From contig MVIG01000003.1 in NCBI GenBank assembly GCA_002086835.1, positions 372,001 through 436,000 of the forward strand: DNA of 64,000 bases, written 5' to 3'. The translations under genes and the position numbers were made by a program. Source of the stretch: Mycolicibacterium porcinum (GTDB lineage Bacteria > Actinomycetota > Actinomycetes > Mycobacteriales > Mycobacteriaceae). Within the stretch, counting starts at the first letter, position 1. Every line of letters begins with the position of its first letter. Below the pieces are notes generated by a model. The model was not told where the DNA came from. It saw only the letters and a program-made list of their open reading frames with translations, and searched no databases. Positions 24,549 to 33,552 of this stretch are shown one piece after another.

Positions 24549-25729
24549 CCCTGACCGCCACGCACCCTGCAACTGCAGCGTCGGCCCGATCCCAGCTGCG
24601 GATCGGGCCGTTCGCATTGCCCAGTCCCGTCGTGCTGGCCCCCATGGCCGGGGTGACCAACGTGGCATTCCGCACGTTGTGCCGCGAACTCGAGATCGCT
24701 CGGGCCGGCACCGTGAGCGGCCTCTATGTGTGCGAGATGGTCACCGCCCGCGCCCTGGTCGAACGCCATCCCGTCACCCTGCACATGACCACCTTCGGCC
24801 CCGACGAATCGCCGCGGTCGCTGCAGCTCTACACCGTCGACCCGGAAACCACGTACCTGGCGGCCAAGATGATCGCCGACGAAGGCATGGCCGACCACAT
24901 CGACATGAACTTCGGCTGCCCGGTGCCCAAGGTCACCAAGCGGGGCGGCGGCTCGGCGCTGCCCTACAAGCGGCGGCTCTTCGGCCAGATCGTGGCCGCG
25001 GCGGTCCGCGGCGTCGAGGGCACCGACATTCCCGTGACCGTGAAGTTCCGGATCGGCATCGACGATGCGCATCACACGCACCTCGACGCCGGGCGGATCG
25101 CCGCCGAGGAAGGCGCGGCGGCCGTGGCCCTGCATGCCCGCACCGCGGCGCAGCGCTACTCCGGCACAGCCGACTGGGACCAGATCGCGGCGCTCAAGGC
25201 CCATGTCACCAGCATTCCGGTGCTCGGCAACGGCGACATCTTCGAGGCCGACGACGCGCTGGCGATGATGGCCGCGACCGGGTGCGACGGCGTGGTCATC
25301 GGCCGCGGCTGCCTGGGCCGGCCGTGGCTGTTCGCCGAACTCTCCGCAGCCTTCACCGGCCGCCCGGCCGCCACCCCGCCGACGCTGGGCGAGGTGGCCG
25401 ACATCGTCCGCCGGCACGGCGAGCTGCTCAGCGAGCACTTCGGCGAAGACAAGGGCATGCGCGACATCCGCAAGCATGTGGCCTGGTACCTGCACGGATT
25501 CCCGGCCGGCGCCGAGCTGCGGCGCGGGCTGGCCTTGGTCAAGACCCGTGCCGAACTCGACGGCCTGCTGGACCAGCTGGACGCCGACGCGCCGTTCCCG
25601 CCCGCGGCCACCGGTCCGCGCGGCAGGCAGGGCTCGGCCGCCTCGGTGTCGCTACCCGAGGGCTGGCTCGACGATCCCGACGACTGCGCGGTCCCCGCCG
25701 GGGCCGATGTGATGCATTCAGGAGGCTGA
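24545..25729 (+). CDS. dus: tRNA-dihydrouridine synthase
   Basis: 394 residues. The FMN TIM-barrel has the start VLAPMAGVTNVAFRTLCREL, the catalytic-Cys motif MNFGCPVPKVTKRGGG at about residues 121-136, RIGIDDAHHTHLDAG, LHARTAAQRYSG and the FMN phosphate site GNGDIFEADDAL / GRGCLGRPWLF. It reduces uridine to dihydrouridine in tRNA. It corresponds to Rv0823c and overlaps desA1 by 4 bp, the same arrangement as in M. tuberculosis. The C-terminal ~60 residues are a poorly conserved tail. Confidence 0.95.
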   Translation: MTLTATHPATAASARSQLRIGPFALPSPVVLAPMAGVTNVAFRTLCRELEIARAGTVSGLYVCEMVTARALVERHPVTLHMTTFGPDESPRSLQLYTVDPETTYLAAKMIADEGMADHIDMNFGCPVPKVTKRGGGSALPYKRRLFGQIVAAAVRGVEGTDIPVTVKFRIGIDDAHHTHLDAGRIAAEEGAAAVALHARTAAQRYSGTADWDQIAALKAHVTSIPVLGNGDIFEADDALAMMAATGCDGVVIGRGCLGRPWLFAELSAAFTGRPAATPPTLGEVADIVRRHGELLSEHFGEDKGMRDIRKHVAWYLHGFPAGAELRRGLALVKTRAELDGLLDQLDADAPFPPAATGPRGRQGSAASVSLPEGWLDDPDDCAVPAGADVMHSGG

Positions 25730-25966
25730 CCTGCAGTCGCACCGAGATGACATCGAGACGCCACTGTCACCTGGTTGGGTCTAGCTCAGCCTCAGGAAGC
25801 GTCAGTACGATGAAAACCCTGCCGCGGCCGGCTCAAGTAGCCAGTCCGGCACTGTGCTGCTAGAAGAGATGAGGAGAAAAACCTCAGCAGCACCCAGATC
25901 ACACCGCGGGAACGATGCGCACCGACGCGCACGCGCGAGTTCGAAGAGTCGGAGGCCGGTAAGGAC

Positions 25967-28369
25967 ATGAGTGACGGTGATAACGCCACTCCCGGCCGTC
26001 GGCACCGCTCGCCGGAGGATTCGTCGGACAACCAATGGATTACCCGATCCCGGCAGCCTTTGCCAGGCGCCGCGCCGTGGGAACGCCAAGATGCGCCGCT
26101 ACCCGATGATTCGCCCCTCGACGAGCCCACCGGAAGCCACGCCGACGGCGTAACTGTCGCCGATCTGATCGCCAAGCTCGCCGGGACCGGATTCACGCCG
26201 TCACGCCACCGGCTGGAGTCCGACGACGCCGACGACCTGGAAGATCCCGCGGAAGACGTCGAACCGAAGCCAGAGGCCGCACCCGAACCGGCCTATGTGT
26301 TCGAGGCTGAGCCCGAACCGGAGTTCGTCCACGAGGCCGAGCCGGCGTACCTCGAGGAACCAGAGTTCGAGCCGGTGTACACCCGCCCGCACGTGCCCGA
26401 CCCGACGGACATCATCGATGCGGTACAGATCGATCCGGAAGACGATCAGCCCCAGGATTTCCACGAAGCCGAGGACTACCCGGAGCACTTCGACGCCGGT
26501 TTCGACGAGCCGTTCCACGAGTCGTTCGGCGACGCACCGATCGAGGAGTCGTTCGAGGAGCCTGTCGACGCGTCGTTCGACCAGTCGCCGGAGCACGGCG
26601 AGATCGAGGCAGAGACCGAGAACACCGACACCGATGTGCTCCCAGCCCTGCCCGCGGTCTACGACTACGACGCCCCCCAGGAACGCCCGGCATGGCGTGT
26701 GCGGCCGGTACCGCCGGACGAGCACGACCCCGACGAGACCACCGTCTTGGAGCCAATCCGGCCGCCGCTCAACCGCCGGGTCATGCTGGCCGGCCGCGCC
26801 GCCGCCGCGATCCTGGCGGTCCTCACCCTGGTACTCACCGGCGGGGCCTGGCAGTGGCAGTCCTCGAAGAACAACAGTCTGAACAAAGTCGCCGCGCTCG
26901 ATCTCAACTCGCGCGACATCGTCGACCCCAACTCGCAGTTCGGCGACGAGAACTTCCTGATCATCGGTACCGACAGCCGGTTCGGCGAGAACGGCGGCAT
27001 GGGTGCCGGCGGCACCGAGGACGCGGGTGGCGCCCGATCCGACACGATCATGCTGGTGAACATCCCGGCCAACCGGGAACGCGTCGTGGCCGTGTCGTTC
27101 CCGCGTGACCTCTCGATCACGCCGATGAAGTGCGAGCCGTGGAACGCCGAGACGGCGACCTACGGTCCGCTGTACGACGAGGAGTCCGGGACCTACGGCC
27201 CCGACGAGGTCTACACCGAGACCAAGCTGAACTCCGCCTTCGCCTTCGGCGGCCCGAAATGCCTGGTGAAGGTGATCCAAAAGCTGTCCGGCTTGTCCAT
27301 CAACCGGTTCATGGCCGTCGATTTCTCCGGTTTCTCGAAGATGGTCGATGCGCTGGGCGGGGTCGAGGTGTGCAGCACCACGCCGCTGGAGGACTACGAG
27401 CTCGGAACGGTCCTCCCCAATGCCGGCCGCCAGATGGTCGACGGCCACACCGCGCTGAACTATGTGCGGGCCCGTCAGGTGACCACCGAGTACAACGGGG
27501 ACTACGGGCGGATCAAGCGCCAGCAGCTGTTCTTGTCGTCGCTGCTGCGCGCACTGATCTCCCGGGACACGTTCTTCTCGCTGAACAAGCTGAACAACGT
27601 GGTCAACATGTTCATCAGCGACAGCTTCGTGGACAACATCAGGACCAAGGACCTGGTTGACCTGGGGCAGTCGGTGCAGGGTGTGAACGCGGGCCGGATC
27701 ACCTTCGTCACGGTGCCCACGGTGGGCTACGCCGACGAATACGGCAACGAAGTCCCGCGGACCGACGACATGCGCGCCCTGTTCGACGCGATCATCAACG
27801 ACGACCCGCTGCCCGGTGAGAAGAATCCGGACAACACCCCCGTGCCCGGCACGCCGGAATCGGCCACCTCGTCGGTCCAGGCCGCCGCCCCGTCGGAGAC
27901 TCCGCAGTCGACGGCACCGGCACCCGCGCCGGCCGCGACGGAGGGCGGTGAGATGGTCAACGCCGTCACCACCGAACCGCAGCAGGTCACCGTGCAGGTG
28001 TCGAACTCGACCGGCCAGAGCGGCCTGGCCTCGACCGCGGCCACCGAGCTGCAGGAACACGGCTTCAACGTCAACACCCCTGACGACTATCCGAGCACGC
28101 TTCCGGCGACCACGGTGTTCTTCTCCCCCGGCAACGAGGAGGCGGCCGCGACCGTGGCCAGCTCCTTCCCCAACCCCACCATCGAGCGGGTATCGGGCAT
28201 GGGCAACGTGGTGCAGGTGGTGCTGGGCTCCGATTTCAATGCCGTGAACGCCCCGACCCCGAGCGGGTCGGAGGTCCAGGTGCACGTGTTGAAGGGCACC
28301 GGCGCCAGCCCGACGCATCTGCCCGAGGATCTGAACGTCACCAACGCGGCGGACACGACCTGCGAATAG
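25967..28369 (+). CDS. LytR-CpsA-Psr (LCP) family protein with acidic cytosolic domain
   Basis: 800 residues, much larger than most LCP ligases (~500). Residues 1-265 form an acidic, Glu/Asp/Pro-rich, probably disordered cytosolic region; a membrane helix spans ~272-292. The LCP catalytic domain runs ~325-560 (IIGTDSRFGENGG, the ARSDTIMLVNIPANRERVVA block, SFPRDLSI, NYVRARQV, GDYGRIKRQQ) with the Arg/Asp residues that bind pyrophosphate. A LytR_C domain sits near 670-770. LCP enzymes join arabinogalactan to peptidoglycan in mycobacteria. It corresponds to Rv0822c. The 237-bp gap before it shows no other gene. Confidence 0.93.
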   Translation: MSDGDNATPGRRHRSPEDSSDNQWITRSRQPLPGAAPWERQDAPLPDDSPLDEPTGSHADGVTVADLIAKLAGTGFTPSRHRLESDDADDLEDPAEDVEPKPEAAPEPAYVFEAEPEPEFVHEAEPAYLEEPEFEPVYTRPHVPDPTDIIDAVQIDPEDDQPQDFHEAEDYPEHFDAGFDEPFHESFGDAPIEESFEEPVDASFDQSPEHGEIEAETENTDTDVLPALPAVYDYDAPQERPAWRVRPVPPDEHDPDETTVLEPIRPPLNRRVMLAGRAAAAILAVLTLVLTGGAWQWQSSKNNSLNKVAALDLNSRDIVDPNSQFGDENFLIIGTDSRFGENGGMGAGGTEDAGGARSDTIMLVNIPANRERVVAVSFPRDLSITPMKCEPWNAETATYGPLYDEESGTYGPDEVYTETKLNSAFAFGGPKCLVKVIQKLSGLSINRFMAVDFSGFSKMVDALGGVEVCSTTPLEDYELGTVLPNAGRQMVDGHTALNYVRARQVTTEYNGDYGRIKRQQLFLSSLLRALISRDTFFSLNKLNNVVNMFISDSFVDNIRTKDLVDLGQSVQGVNAGRITFVTVPTVGYADEYGNEVPRTDDMRALFDAIINDDPLPGEKNPDNTPVPGTPESATSSVQAAAPSETPQSTAPAPAPAATEGGEMVNAVTTEPQQVTVQVSNSTGQSGLASTAATELQEHGFNVNTPDDYPSTLPATTVFFSPGNEEAAATVASSFPNPTIERVSGMGNVVQVVLGSDFNAVNAPTPSGSEVQVHVLKGTGASPTHLPEDLNVTNAADTTCE

Positions 28370-28385
28370 GCCGGGAAAGCCCTAG

Positions 28386-28405
28386 CGAACGGCATTCACC
28401 GTTCG
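28386..28405. terminator. Hairpin after the LCP gene
   Basis: CGAACGG and CCGTTCG pair over a 6-nt loop, 17 bp after the LCP stop. Confidence 0.55.
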
Positions 28406-28455
28406 TTCATCGTTGCATCGTGACTAGAGGCCCGCTGACCGCATAATCTTGCTGC

Positions 28456-29127
28456 ATGCGTACCCATTACAACGAGCAATTGCGTTCACTGACGGACCAA
28501 CTCGGCGAGATGTGCGAGTTGGCGGGTACCGCAATGGAGCTGGCCACCCAGGCGCTCTTGCAGGCCGACCTCGCGCTCGCCGAGCAGGTCATCAGTGACC
28601 ACGAGAAGATGACCACGCTGAGCACCCAGGCCGAGGAGTCGGCGTTCGTGTTGCTCGCGTTGCAGGCGCCGGTTGCCGGCGATCTGCGGTCGGTGGTCGG
28701 CTCCATTCAGATCGTCGCCGACGTGGACCGGATGGGCGCGCTGGCGCTGCATGTGGCAAAGATCGCTCGTCGCCGCCATCCCCAGCATGTGCTGCCGGAG
28801 GAAGTGAACGGCTACTTCGCCGAAATGGGCCGGGTTGCAGTCGAATTGGGGCACGCCGCACGCGAGGTGCTGCTCACCCAGGATCCGGAGAAGGCCGCCC
28901 GAATCCAGGAGGAAGACGATGCGATGGACGATCTGCATCGCCACCTGTTCTCGGTGCTGATGGACCGGGAGTGGAAGCACGGCGTGACCGCCGCCGTCGA
29001 TGTGACGTTGCTGAGCCGCTTCTACGAGCGCTTCGCCGACCATGCTGTCGAGGTGGCGCGGCGGGTCATCTTCCAGGTCACCGGCTCCTACCCGGCGGAC
29101 GGGGATTCGGTTTCCTCCAACCAGTGA
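28456..29127 (+). CDS. phoU: Phosphate signalling protein PhoU/PhoY
   Basis: 223 residues with two PhoU three-helix repeats: [20 protein letters not shown] and the second around [20 protein letters not shown], each with the conserved DRMGALA / [13 protein letters not shown] motif. PhoU (PhoY2 in M. tuberculosis) restrains SenX3-RegX3 signalling when phosphate is plentiful. TAATCT followed by 6 nt and the ATG suggests a leaderless transcript. The pst genes lie 1.6 kb away on the other strand. Confidence 0.95.
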   Translation: MRTHYNEQLRSLTDQLGEMCELAGTAMELATQALLQADLALAEQVISDHEKMTTLSTQAEESAFVLLALQAPVAGDLRSVVGSIQIVADVDRMGALALHVAKIARRRHPQHVLPEEVNGYFAEMGRVAVELGHAAREVLLTQDPEKAARIQEEDDAMDDLHRHLFSVLMDREWKHGVTAAVDVTLLSRFYERFADHAVEVARRVIFQVTGSYPADGDSVSSNQ

Positions 29128-29128
29128 C

Positions 29129-29647
29129 TCAGGGCCGGTCGGCGGGCGGCACCAGGCGAACCCCGTCCTTGTGCGCCCCGGCCAGGTCTCCGAGCACTTT
29201 GACCAGTACCTGCAGGTCAGCTCCGCTGTAGCGCGACAGGAAATCGCGGGTTCCGCGGTCCATCTCGTCGTGCAGCTTCCGGTGCACGTCGGCGACCAGC
29301 TCTCCGTCGGCCGTCAGGCCGAGCTCGATCTCCTTGCGGTTGCCTGGTACCGGCGTGCGGGCCACGAGGCCTGCCTCGACCAGCCGCTGCACGTGCTTGG
29401 ACACCGTGCCCTTGAGCCGGCCGGAGCGGGCCGCCAGTCCGACCACGCTGACCGGACCTTCGGCGATCTCGGCCAGCAGGTGCATCGACGACGTCGGTAG
29501 CGTTCGCACCAGCGGCTGCAACCGCTGGGGGCATCTGGCGGCCATGAAATCGCGTTCCGCGTCGCCCTCCCCGTCGTTCCCGAGCCGGTCACCCACCGTG
29601 GCCATCAACCCGGTGATGGCGTCGATCAGCTCAAGTTTGGTTTTCAC
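29129..29647 (-). CDS. MarR family transcriptional regulator
   Basis: 172 residues from GTG 29647 (VKTKLELIDAITGLM). The winged helix is visible: SMHLLAEIAEGPVSVVGLAA, SGRLKGTVSKHVQRLVEAGL, and the wing RTPVPGNRKEIELGLTADG. It is divergent from a quinone-oxidoreductase-like gene; two palindromes between them are likely its operators. It ends 1 bp past the phoU stop (convergent). MarR proteins with such partners usually sense redox-active or phenolic compounds. Confidence 0.88.
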   Translation of the reverse strand: MKTKLELIDAITGLMATVGDRLGNDGEGDAERDFMAARCPQRLQPLVRTLPTSSMHLLAEIAEGPVSVVGLAARSGRLKGTVSKHVQRLVEAGLVARTPVPGNRKEIELGLTADGELVADVHRKLHDEMDRGTRDFLSRYSGADLQVLVKVLGDLAGAHKDGVRLVPPADRP

Positions 29648-29686
29648 GGAAACTATATTGCCATCCGCCGACGCGGTCGGTAGTTT

Positions 29687-29720
29687 GTTTCCATAGAAAC
29701 CATATCTTTGGAAACCAAAG
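29687..29720. promoter_or_regulatory. Two palindromes, probable MarR operators
   Basis: GTTTCCATAGAAAC (29687-29700, 5-bp arms GTTTC/GAAAC) and CTTTGGAAACCAAAG (29706-29720, perfect 6-bp arms). They occupy the 82-bp gap between the divergent marR and oxidoreductase genes, the second overlapping the ribosome-site region of the latter. Confidence 0.65.
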
Positions 29721-29729
29721 GAGCCGCTG

Positions 29730-30704
29730 ATGAAGGCCGCACTGGTCACCGAATGGGGCCGCAACCCCATCTACACCGACGTGCCCGAGCCCGAGGCGCG
29801 TGACGGCGCCGAGGTGGCCACCGTCGAAGCATCGGCGCTGACCAACCTCACCCGGGCACTGGTGTCAGGAAAGCACTACGCCAGCAAGGAGATTCAGCTA
29901 CCAGCCATCCCCGGTGTCGACGGCGTGGTCCGGCTTGTCGACGGACGTCGCATCTACACCGGTGCGCCCGGATACGCCGGACTGATGGCAGAGCGCGCCG
30001 TCATCGATCCCCGCGGCGGGGTCGACATCCCGGAACACGTGGATTCGGTGACCGCCGCCGCCCTGCCCAATCCTGGCATCTCGGCCTGGACCGCACTGTC
30101 CCACGCCGCGGCGGTCAAGCCCGGCGACCACGTGCTCGTACTGGGCGCCACCGGCGTAACCGGTTCCATGGCAGTGCAATTGGCCGCGGCCATGTTCGGC
30201 GCGGCCAAGGTGGTGGCAGCCGGCCGCAACGCCGAACGGCTGGCCTGGCTTCGGTCGGCCGGCGCTCACGACACGATCTCCCTCGGCGAGCAGGATCTGG
30301 GCGCCCGCGTCGCCCAGATGCACGCGGAGCGTCCGTTCGACGCGGTGCTCGACTACCTGTGGGGCGAGCCGGCCGCACAGGCGCTCACCGCGCTGGCCGC
30401 CGGCCATCCGGCCGCGCACTACCACCCGACCCGATTCGTGCAGATCGGATCGATGGCCGGACCGACGCTACCGCTGGACGCGGGAGTACTTCGCGGCACC
30501 GGGATCACACTCAGCGGGGTCGGCATCGGCAGCATTCCGCCCGAGGTGCTCGGCCGGGCCCGCGCCGAGGCCCTGCCCCGGCTGTTCGCCATGGTCGCCG
30601 ACGGTCAACTCGAATTACGCACCCAGCCAAGAGCATTGGCCGATGTCGCCGAGGTATGGGCGGGCGGTGAACCGTCGGGCACCCGGGTGGTGCTGACTCC
30701 CTAG
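29730..30704 (+). CDS. Zinc-independent alcohol dehydrogenase/quinone oxidoreductase-like MDR protein
   Basis: 324 residues. The MDR fold shows an N-terminal GroES-like part (MKAALVTEWGRNPIYTDVPE; AIPGVDGVVRL) and a Rossmann part with the NADP(H) motif VLVLGATGVTGSMAVQLAA. The zinc ligands of classical alcohol dehydrogenases are missing, as in quinone oxidoreductases. The substrate is unknown. AAAGGAG sits 6 nt before ATG 29730. Divergent MarR control is likely. Confidence 0.87.
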   Translation: MKAALVTEWGRNPIYTDVPEPEARDGAEVATVEASALTNLTRALVSGKHYASKEIQLPAIPGVDGVVRLVDGRRIYTGAPGYAGLMAERAVIDPRGGVDIPEHVDSVTAAALPNPGISAWTALSHAAAVKPGDHVLVLGATGVTGSMAVQLAAAMFGAAKVVAAGRNAERLAWLRSAGAHDTISLGEQDLGARVAQMHAERPFDAVLDYLWGEPAAQALTALAAGHPAAHYHPTRFVQIGSMAGPTLPLDAGVLRGTGITLSGVGIGSIPPEVLGRARAEALPRLFAMVADGQLELRTQPRALADVAEVWAGGEPSGTRVVLTP

Positions 30705-30713
30705 CCCGGGAAC

Positions 30714-31490
30714 TCAGCCGAAGCGGCCCGAGATGTAGTCCTCGGTCGCCTTCTGGGTCGGGTTGGAGAAGATCTTCTCGGTGTCGTCGATCTCGATCAG
30801 CCTGCCGGGCTTGCCGGTGGCCTCGAGATTGAAGAACGCGGTCTGATCACTCACCCGCGCAGCCTGCTGCATGTTGTGGGTGACGATGACGATGGTGAAG
30901 TCCTGCTTGAGCGTGGAGATCAGATCTTCGATGGCCAGAGTCGAGATCGGGTCGAGCGCCGAGCAGGGCTCATCCATCAACAGCACGTCGGGCTGCACCG
31001 CGATCGCGCGGGCGATGCACAACCGCTGCTGCTGACCACCCGACAGACCACCGCCGGGCTTGTCCAGACGATCCTTGACCTCGTTCCACAGGTTGGCGCC
31101 GCGCAGCGACCGTTCGGCCACCTCGTCGAGGGTCTTCTTGTTGCGGACGCCCTGCAGCTTCAGGCCGGCCACCACGTTGTCACGAATCGACATGGTGGGG
31201 AACGGGTTCGGGCGCTGGAACACCATGCCGATGGTCTTGCGCACGCCCACCGGGTCGACCCCGGCACCGTAGATGTCCTCACCGTCGAGCAGCACCGAGC
31301 CCTCGACGCGGGCACCGGGGATCACCTCGTGCATGCGGTTCAGCGTGCGCAGGACGGTCGACTTACCGCAGCCCGACGGGCCGATGAAGGCCATCACGCT
31401 GCGCGGCTGCACTGACAGCGAAACCTCGGAAACGGCGTGGAACGCGCCGTAGTAGATGTTGACGTCCTTGAGATCCAGCCGCTTGGCCAT
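30714..31490 (-). CDS. pstB: Phosphate ABC transporter ATP-binding protein PstB
   Basis: 258 residues with Walker [10 protein letters not shown], the Q-loop [17 protein letters not shown] signature [14 protein letters not shown], Walker [13 protein letters not shown] and the H-loop VTHNM. It energises PstCA for high-affinity phosphate import. It is last in the pstS-pstC-pstA-pstB order on the minus strand, 9 bp after pstA. Confidence 0.97.
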   Translation of the reverse strand: MAKRLDLKDVNIYYGAFHAVSEVSLSVQPRSVMAFIGPSGCGKSTVLRTLNRMHEVIPGARVEGSVLLDGEDIYGAGVDPVGVRKTIGMVFQRPNPFPTMSIRDNVVAGLKLQGVRNKKTLDEVAERSLRGANLWNEVKDRLDKPGGGLSGGQQQRLCIARAIAVQPDVLLMDEPCSALDPISTLAIEDLISTLKQDFTIVIVTHNMQQAARVSDQTAFFNLEATGKPGRLIEIDDTEKIFSNPTQKATEDYISGRFG

Positions 31491-31499
31491 GGATAGCTC

Positions 31500-32414
31500 C
31501 TACACCTTCTTGGGGGAAAAGAATCTGGCGACCGCGCGCGCTCCGACGTTGAGCAGGGCGACCAGCAGGATCAGCGTCAGGGCCGCGCCCCAGAGCCGGT
31601 CGGTGGGCACCGGATTGGCGCCCGCGCCCGCCGAGATCTGGTCGTACATCATGCCGGGCAGCGATCCCATGAAGCCGCCGAACATGTCGAAGTTCATCGC
31701 CTGCGCATAGCCGACCAGGATCAGCAGCGGCGCGGTCTCACCCATCACCCGGGCCAGCGCCAGCATGATGCCGGTGACGATGCCCGACAACGCCGTCGGG
31801 ATGACGATGCGCACGATCGTCTTCCACTTCGGCACGCCCAGCGCGTAACTCGCTTCACGCAGGTCCATCGGCACGATGCGCAGCATCTCCTCGGTGGCCC
31901 GCACGATCACCGGGATCATCAACAGCACCAACGCCAGTGACACCGCGAACCCGGACCGGCCGAACCCGAGCGTGGCCACCCACAATGCGTAGATGAACAG
32001 CGCGGCGACGATCGAGGGCACACCGGTGAGGATGTCCACCATGAACGTGGTGATCTTGCCGAGCCGCGTCCCGCCGCCGTACTCGACGAGGTACACGCCC
32101 ACCATCACCCCGATCGGAATGGAGATCAGCGAGCAGACGAGGCCCTGCAGCAGGGTGCCGACGATCGCGTGATAGGCGCCGCCGCCGGCGGTGAACGTCG
32201 TCATCCCGGCCTGGGAATTGGTGAACCACGTGGGTGAGCTCAATGCGGCCCACCCCCGGACGATCACCGAGTACAGCACCCACACCAGCGGGACCAGGGC
32301 GACCAGCAACGACAGGGTCACCAGCACCGTGGCGAAGTGGTTGGTCAGCTTGCGGCGCAGGCTCACGCCCTGGAACGCGGGCGCCTTGACCGGCCGCTCG
32401 AGCGTGGACGTCAT
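31500..32414 (-). CDS. pstA: Phosphate ABC transporter permease PstA
   Basis: 304 residues with six membrane helices and the permease EAA loop (REASYALGVPKWKTIVRIVIP then TALSGIVTG). ATG 32414 (MTSTLERPVKAPAF) is chosen over an in-frame start at 32474 that would overlap pstC. It pairs with PstC in the membrane. Confidence 0.95.
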   Translation of the reverse strand: MTSTLERPVKAPAFQGVSLRRKLTNHFATVLVTLSLLVALVPLVWVLYSVIVRGWAALSSPTWFTNSQAGMTTFTAGGGAYHAIVGTLLQGLVCSLISIPIGVMVGVYLVEYGGGTRLGKITTFMVDILTGVPSIVAALFIYALWVATLGFGRSGFAVSLALVLLMIPVIVRATEEMLRIVPMDLREASYALGVPKWKTIVRIVIPTALSGIVTGIMLALARVMGETAPLLILVGYAQAMNFDMFGGFMGSLPGMMYDQISAGAGANPVPTDRLWGAALTLILLVALLNVGARAVARFFSPKKV

Positions 32415-32445
32415 CTGTGCTGTCTCCTCTTCGCGCAAGCGCTCA

Positions 32446-33498
32446 TCAGCGGCCCTTTCCTGACACCGCGGCACGGGCCAGCGAGTTCACCACGAAGGTG
32501 AGGATGAACAGCACCAGGCCGGCGGCAATGTAGGCGCCCGCCTTGTACTGGTCGTTGAATTCGCTTGCGGTGGCGGCGATCTTGCTGGCGAAGGTGTAGC
32601 CGCCGTCGAACAGCGTCCAGCTGAACGCGGTCTGCGTGCCGCGCAGGATGATCAGCAGCGCGATGGTCTCACCGAGCGCGCGCCCCAAGCCGAGCATGGC
32701 GCCGCTGATGTATCCGGAGAGCCCGAAGGGCAGCACCGTCGTGCGCACCACTTCCCAGCGGGTGGCACCGAGCGCGAGTGCGGCCTCGATCTGGCCGCGC
32801 GGGGTCTGGGTGAACACCTCCCGGGTCACCGCGGTGATGATCGGCAGGATCATCACCGCCAGCACGATGCCCGCGGTGAAGATCGTGCCGCCGCCCGCCA
32901 CCGACGCGTTGCCGGTCTTGAACAGGAACAACCAGTCCAGGTGTGTATTGAGCCACACCGCAAAGGGTTTGATGGCCGGTGCCAGCACGTACAGGCCCCA
33001 CACGCCGTAGACGATCGACGGCACGGCGGCCAGCAGGTCCACCAGATAGGCCAGCGGACCGGCCAACCGCCGCGAGGAGTACTGGGTGAGGTAGATCGCG
33101 ATGCCCAGCGCCACCGGCATCGCCAGCAGCAGCGCGAACACCGACACGAACACGGTCACCTGCAGCAGCTCGAAGATGCCGAAATGCATCGCCGAGGTGT
33201 CGGTGGTGATCCAGTTGCCGCCGTAGAGGAAGAAGTTCTCCTCGTTGCGGGTCAGCGCGGGCACCGCGCGCCAGAGCAGGAACACCCCGATCGCCGCGAT
33301 GAGCGCGACGATCAGGATGCCCGAACCCTCTGCTAGCCCACGGAAAATGCGGTCGCCGAGGCGAACCTTGGCTCCCTTGGACGGATCGGTGGAGATGGGT
33401 GCCGGTTCGGGATGAGGGGACGCGAGCGTCTCCCCCGACCCCGAATCAGCTGGATTCGGCGTTGTCACTGTTGTCCCGTCAGGGCCCCTGTTGGTCAT
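32446..33498 (-). CDS. pstC: Phosphate ABC transporter permease PstC
   Basis: About 350 residues: a disordered N-terminal ~55 residues, six membrane helices, and the EAA loop IEAALALGATRWEVVRTTVL. ATG 33498 (MTNRGPDG) is preferred; a TTG at 33537 is an alternative but leaves only 15 bp after pstS. 31 bp separate it from pstA. Confidence 0.94.
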   Translation of the reverse strand: MTNRGPDGTTVTTPNPADSGSGETLASPHPEPAPISTDPSKGAKVRLGDRIFRGLAEGSGILIVALIAAIGVFLLWRAVPALTRNEENFFLYGGNWITTDTSAMHFGIFELLQVTVFVSVFALLLAMPVALGIAIYLTQYSSRRLAGPLAYLVDLLAAVPSIVYGVWGLYVLAPAIKPFAVWLNTHLDWLFLFKTGNASVAGGGTIFTAGIVLAVMILPIITAVTREVFTQTPRGQIEAALALGATRWEVVRTTVLPFGLSGYISGAMLGLGRALGETIALLIILRGTQTAFSWTLFDGGYTFASKIAATASEFNDQYKAGAYIAAGLVLFILTFVVNSLARAAVSGKGR

Positions 33499-33552
33499 AT
33501 GGTCGGAAAACCCATCCTCACCCAGATCCGTCCTCAAATGCCAGCCGGGCTA

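Noticed and set aside
25802..25966. Small frame before the LCP gene
   Set aside because: Short, very basic and without a ribosome site; more likely leader of the LCP mRNA.
26201..28318. Long open frame antisense to the LCP gene
   Set aside because: It mirrors codon-position GC bias of a high-GC gene, is Arg/Val/Gly/His-rich with no domain, and the LCP frame has clear domains.
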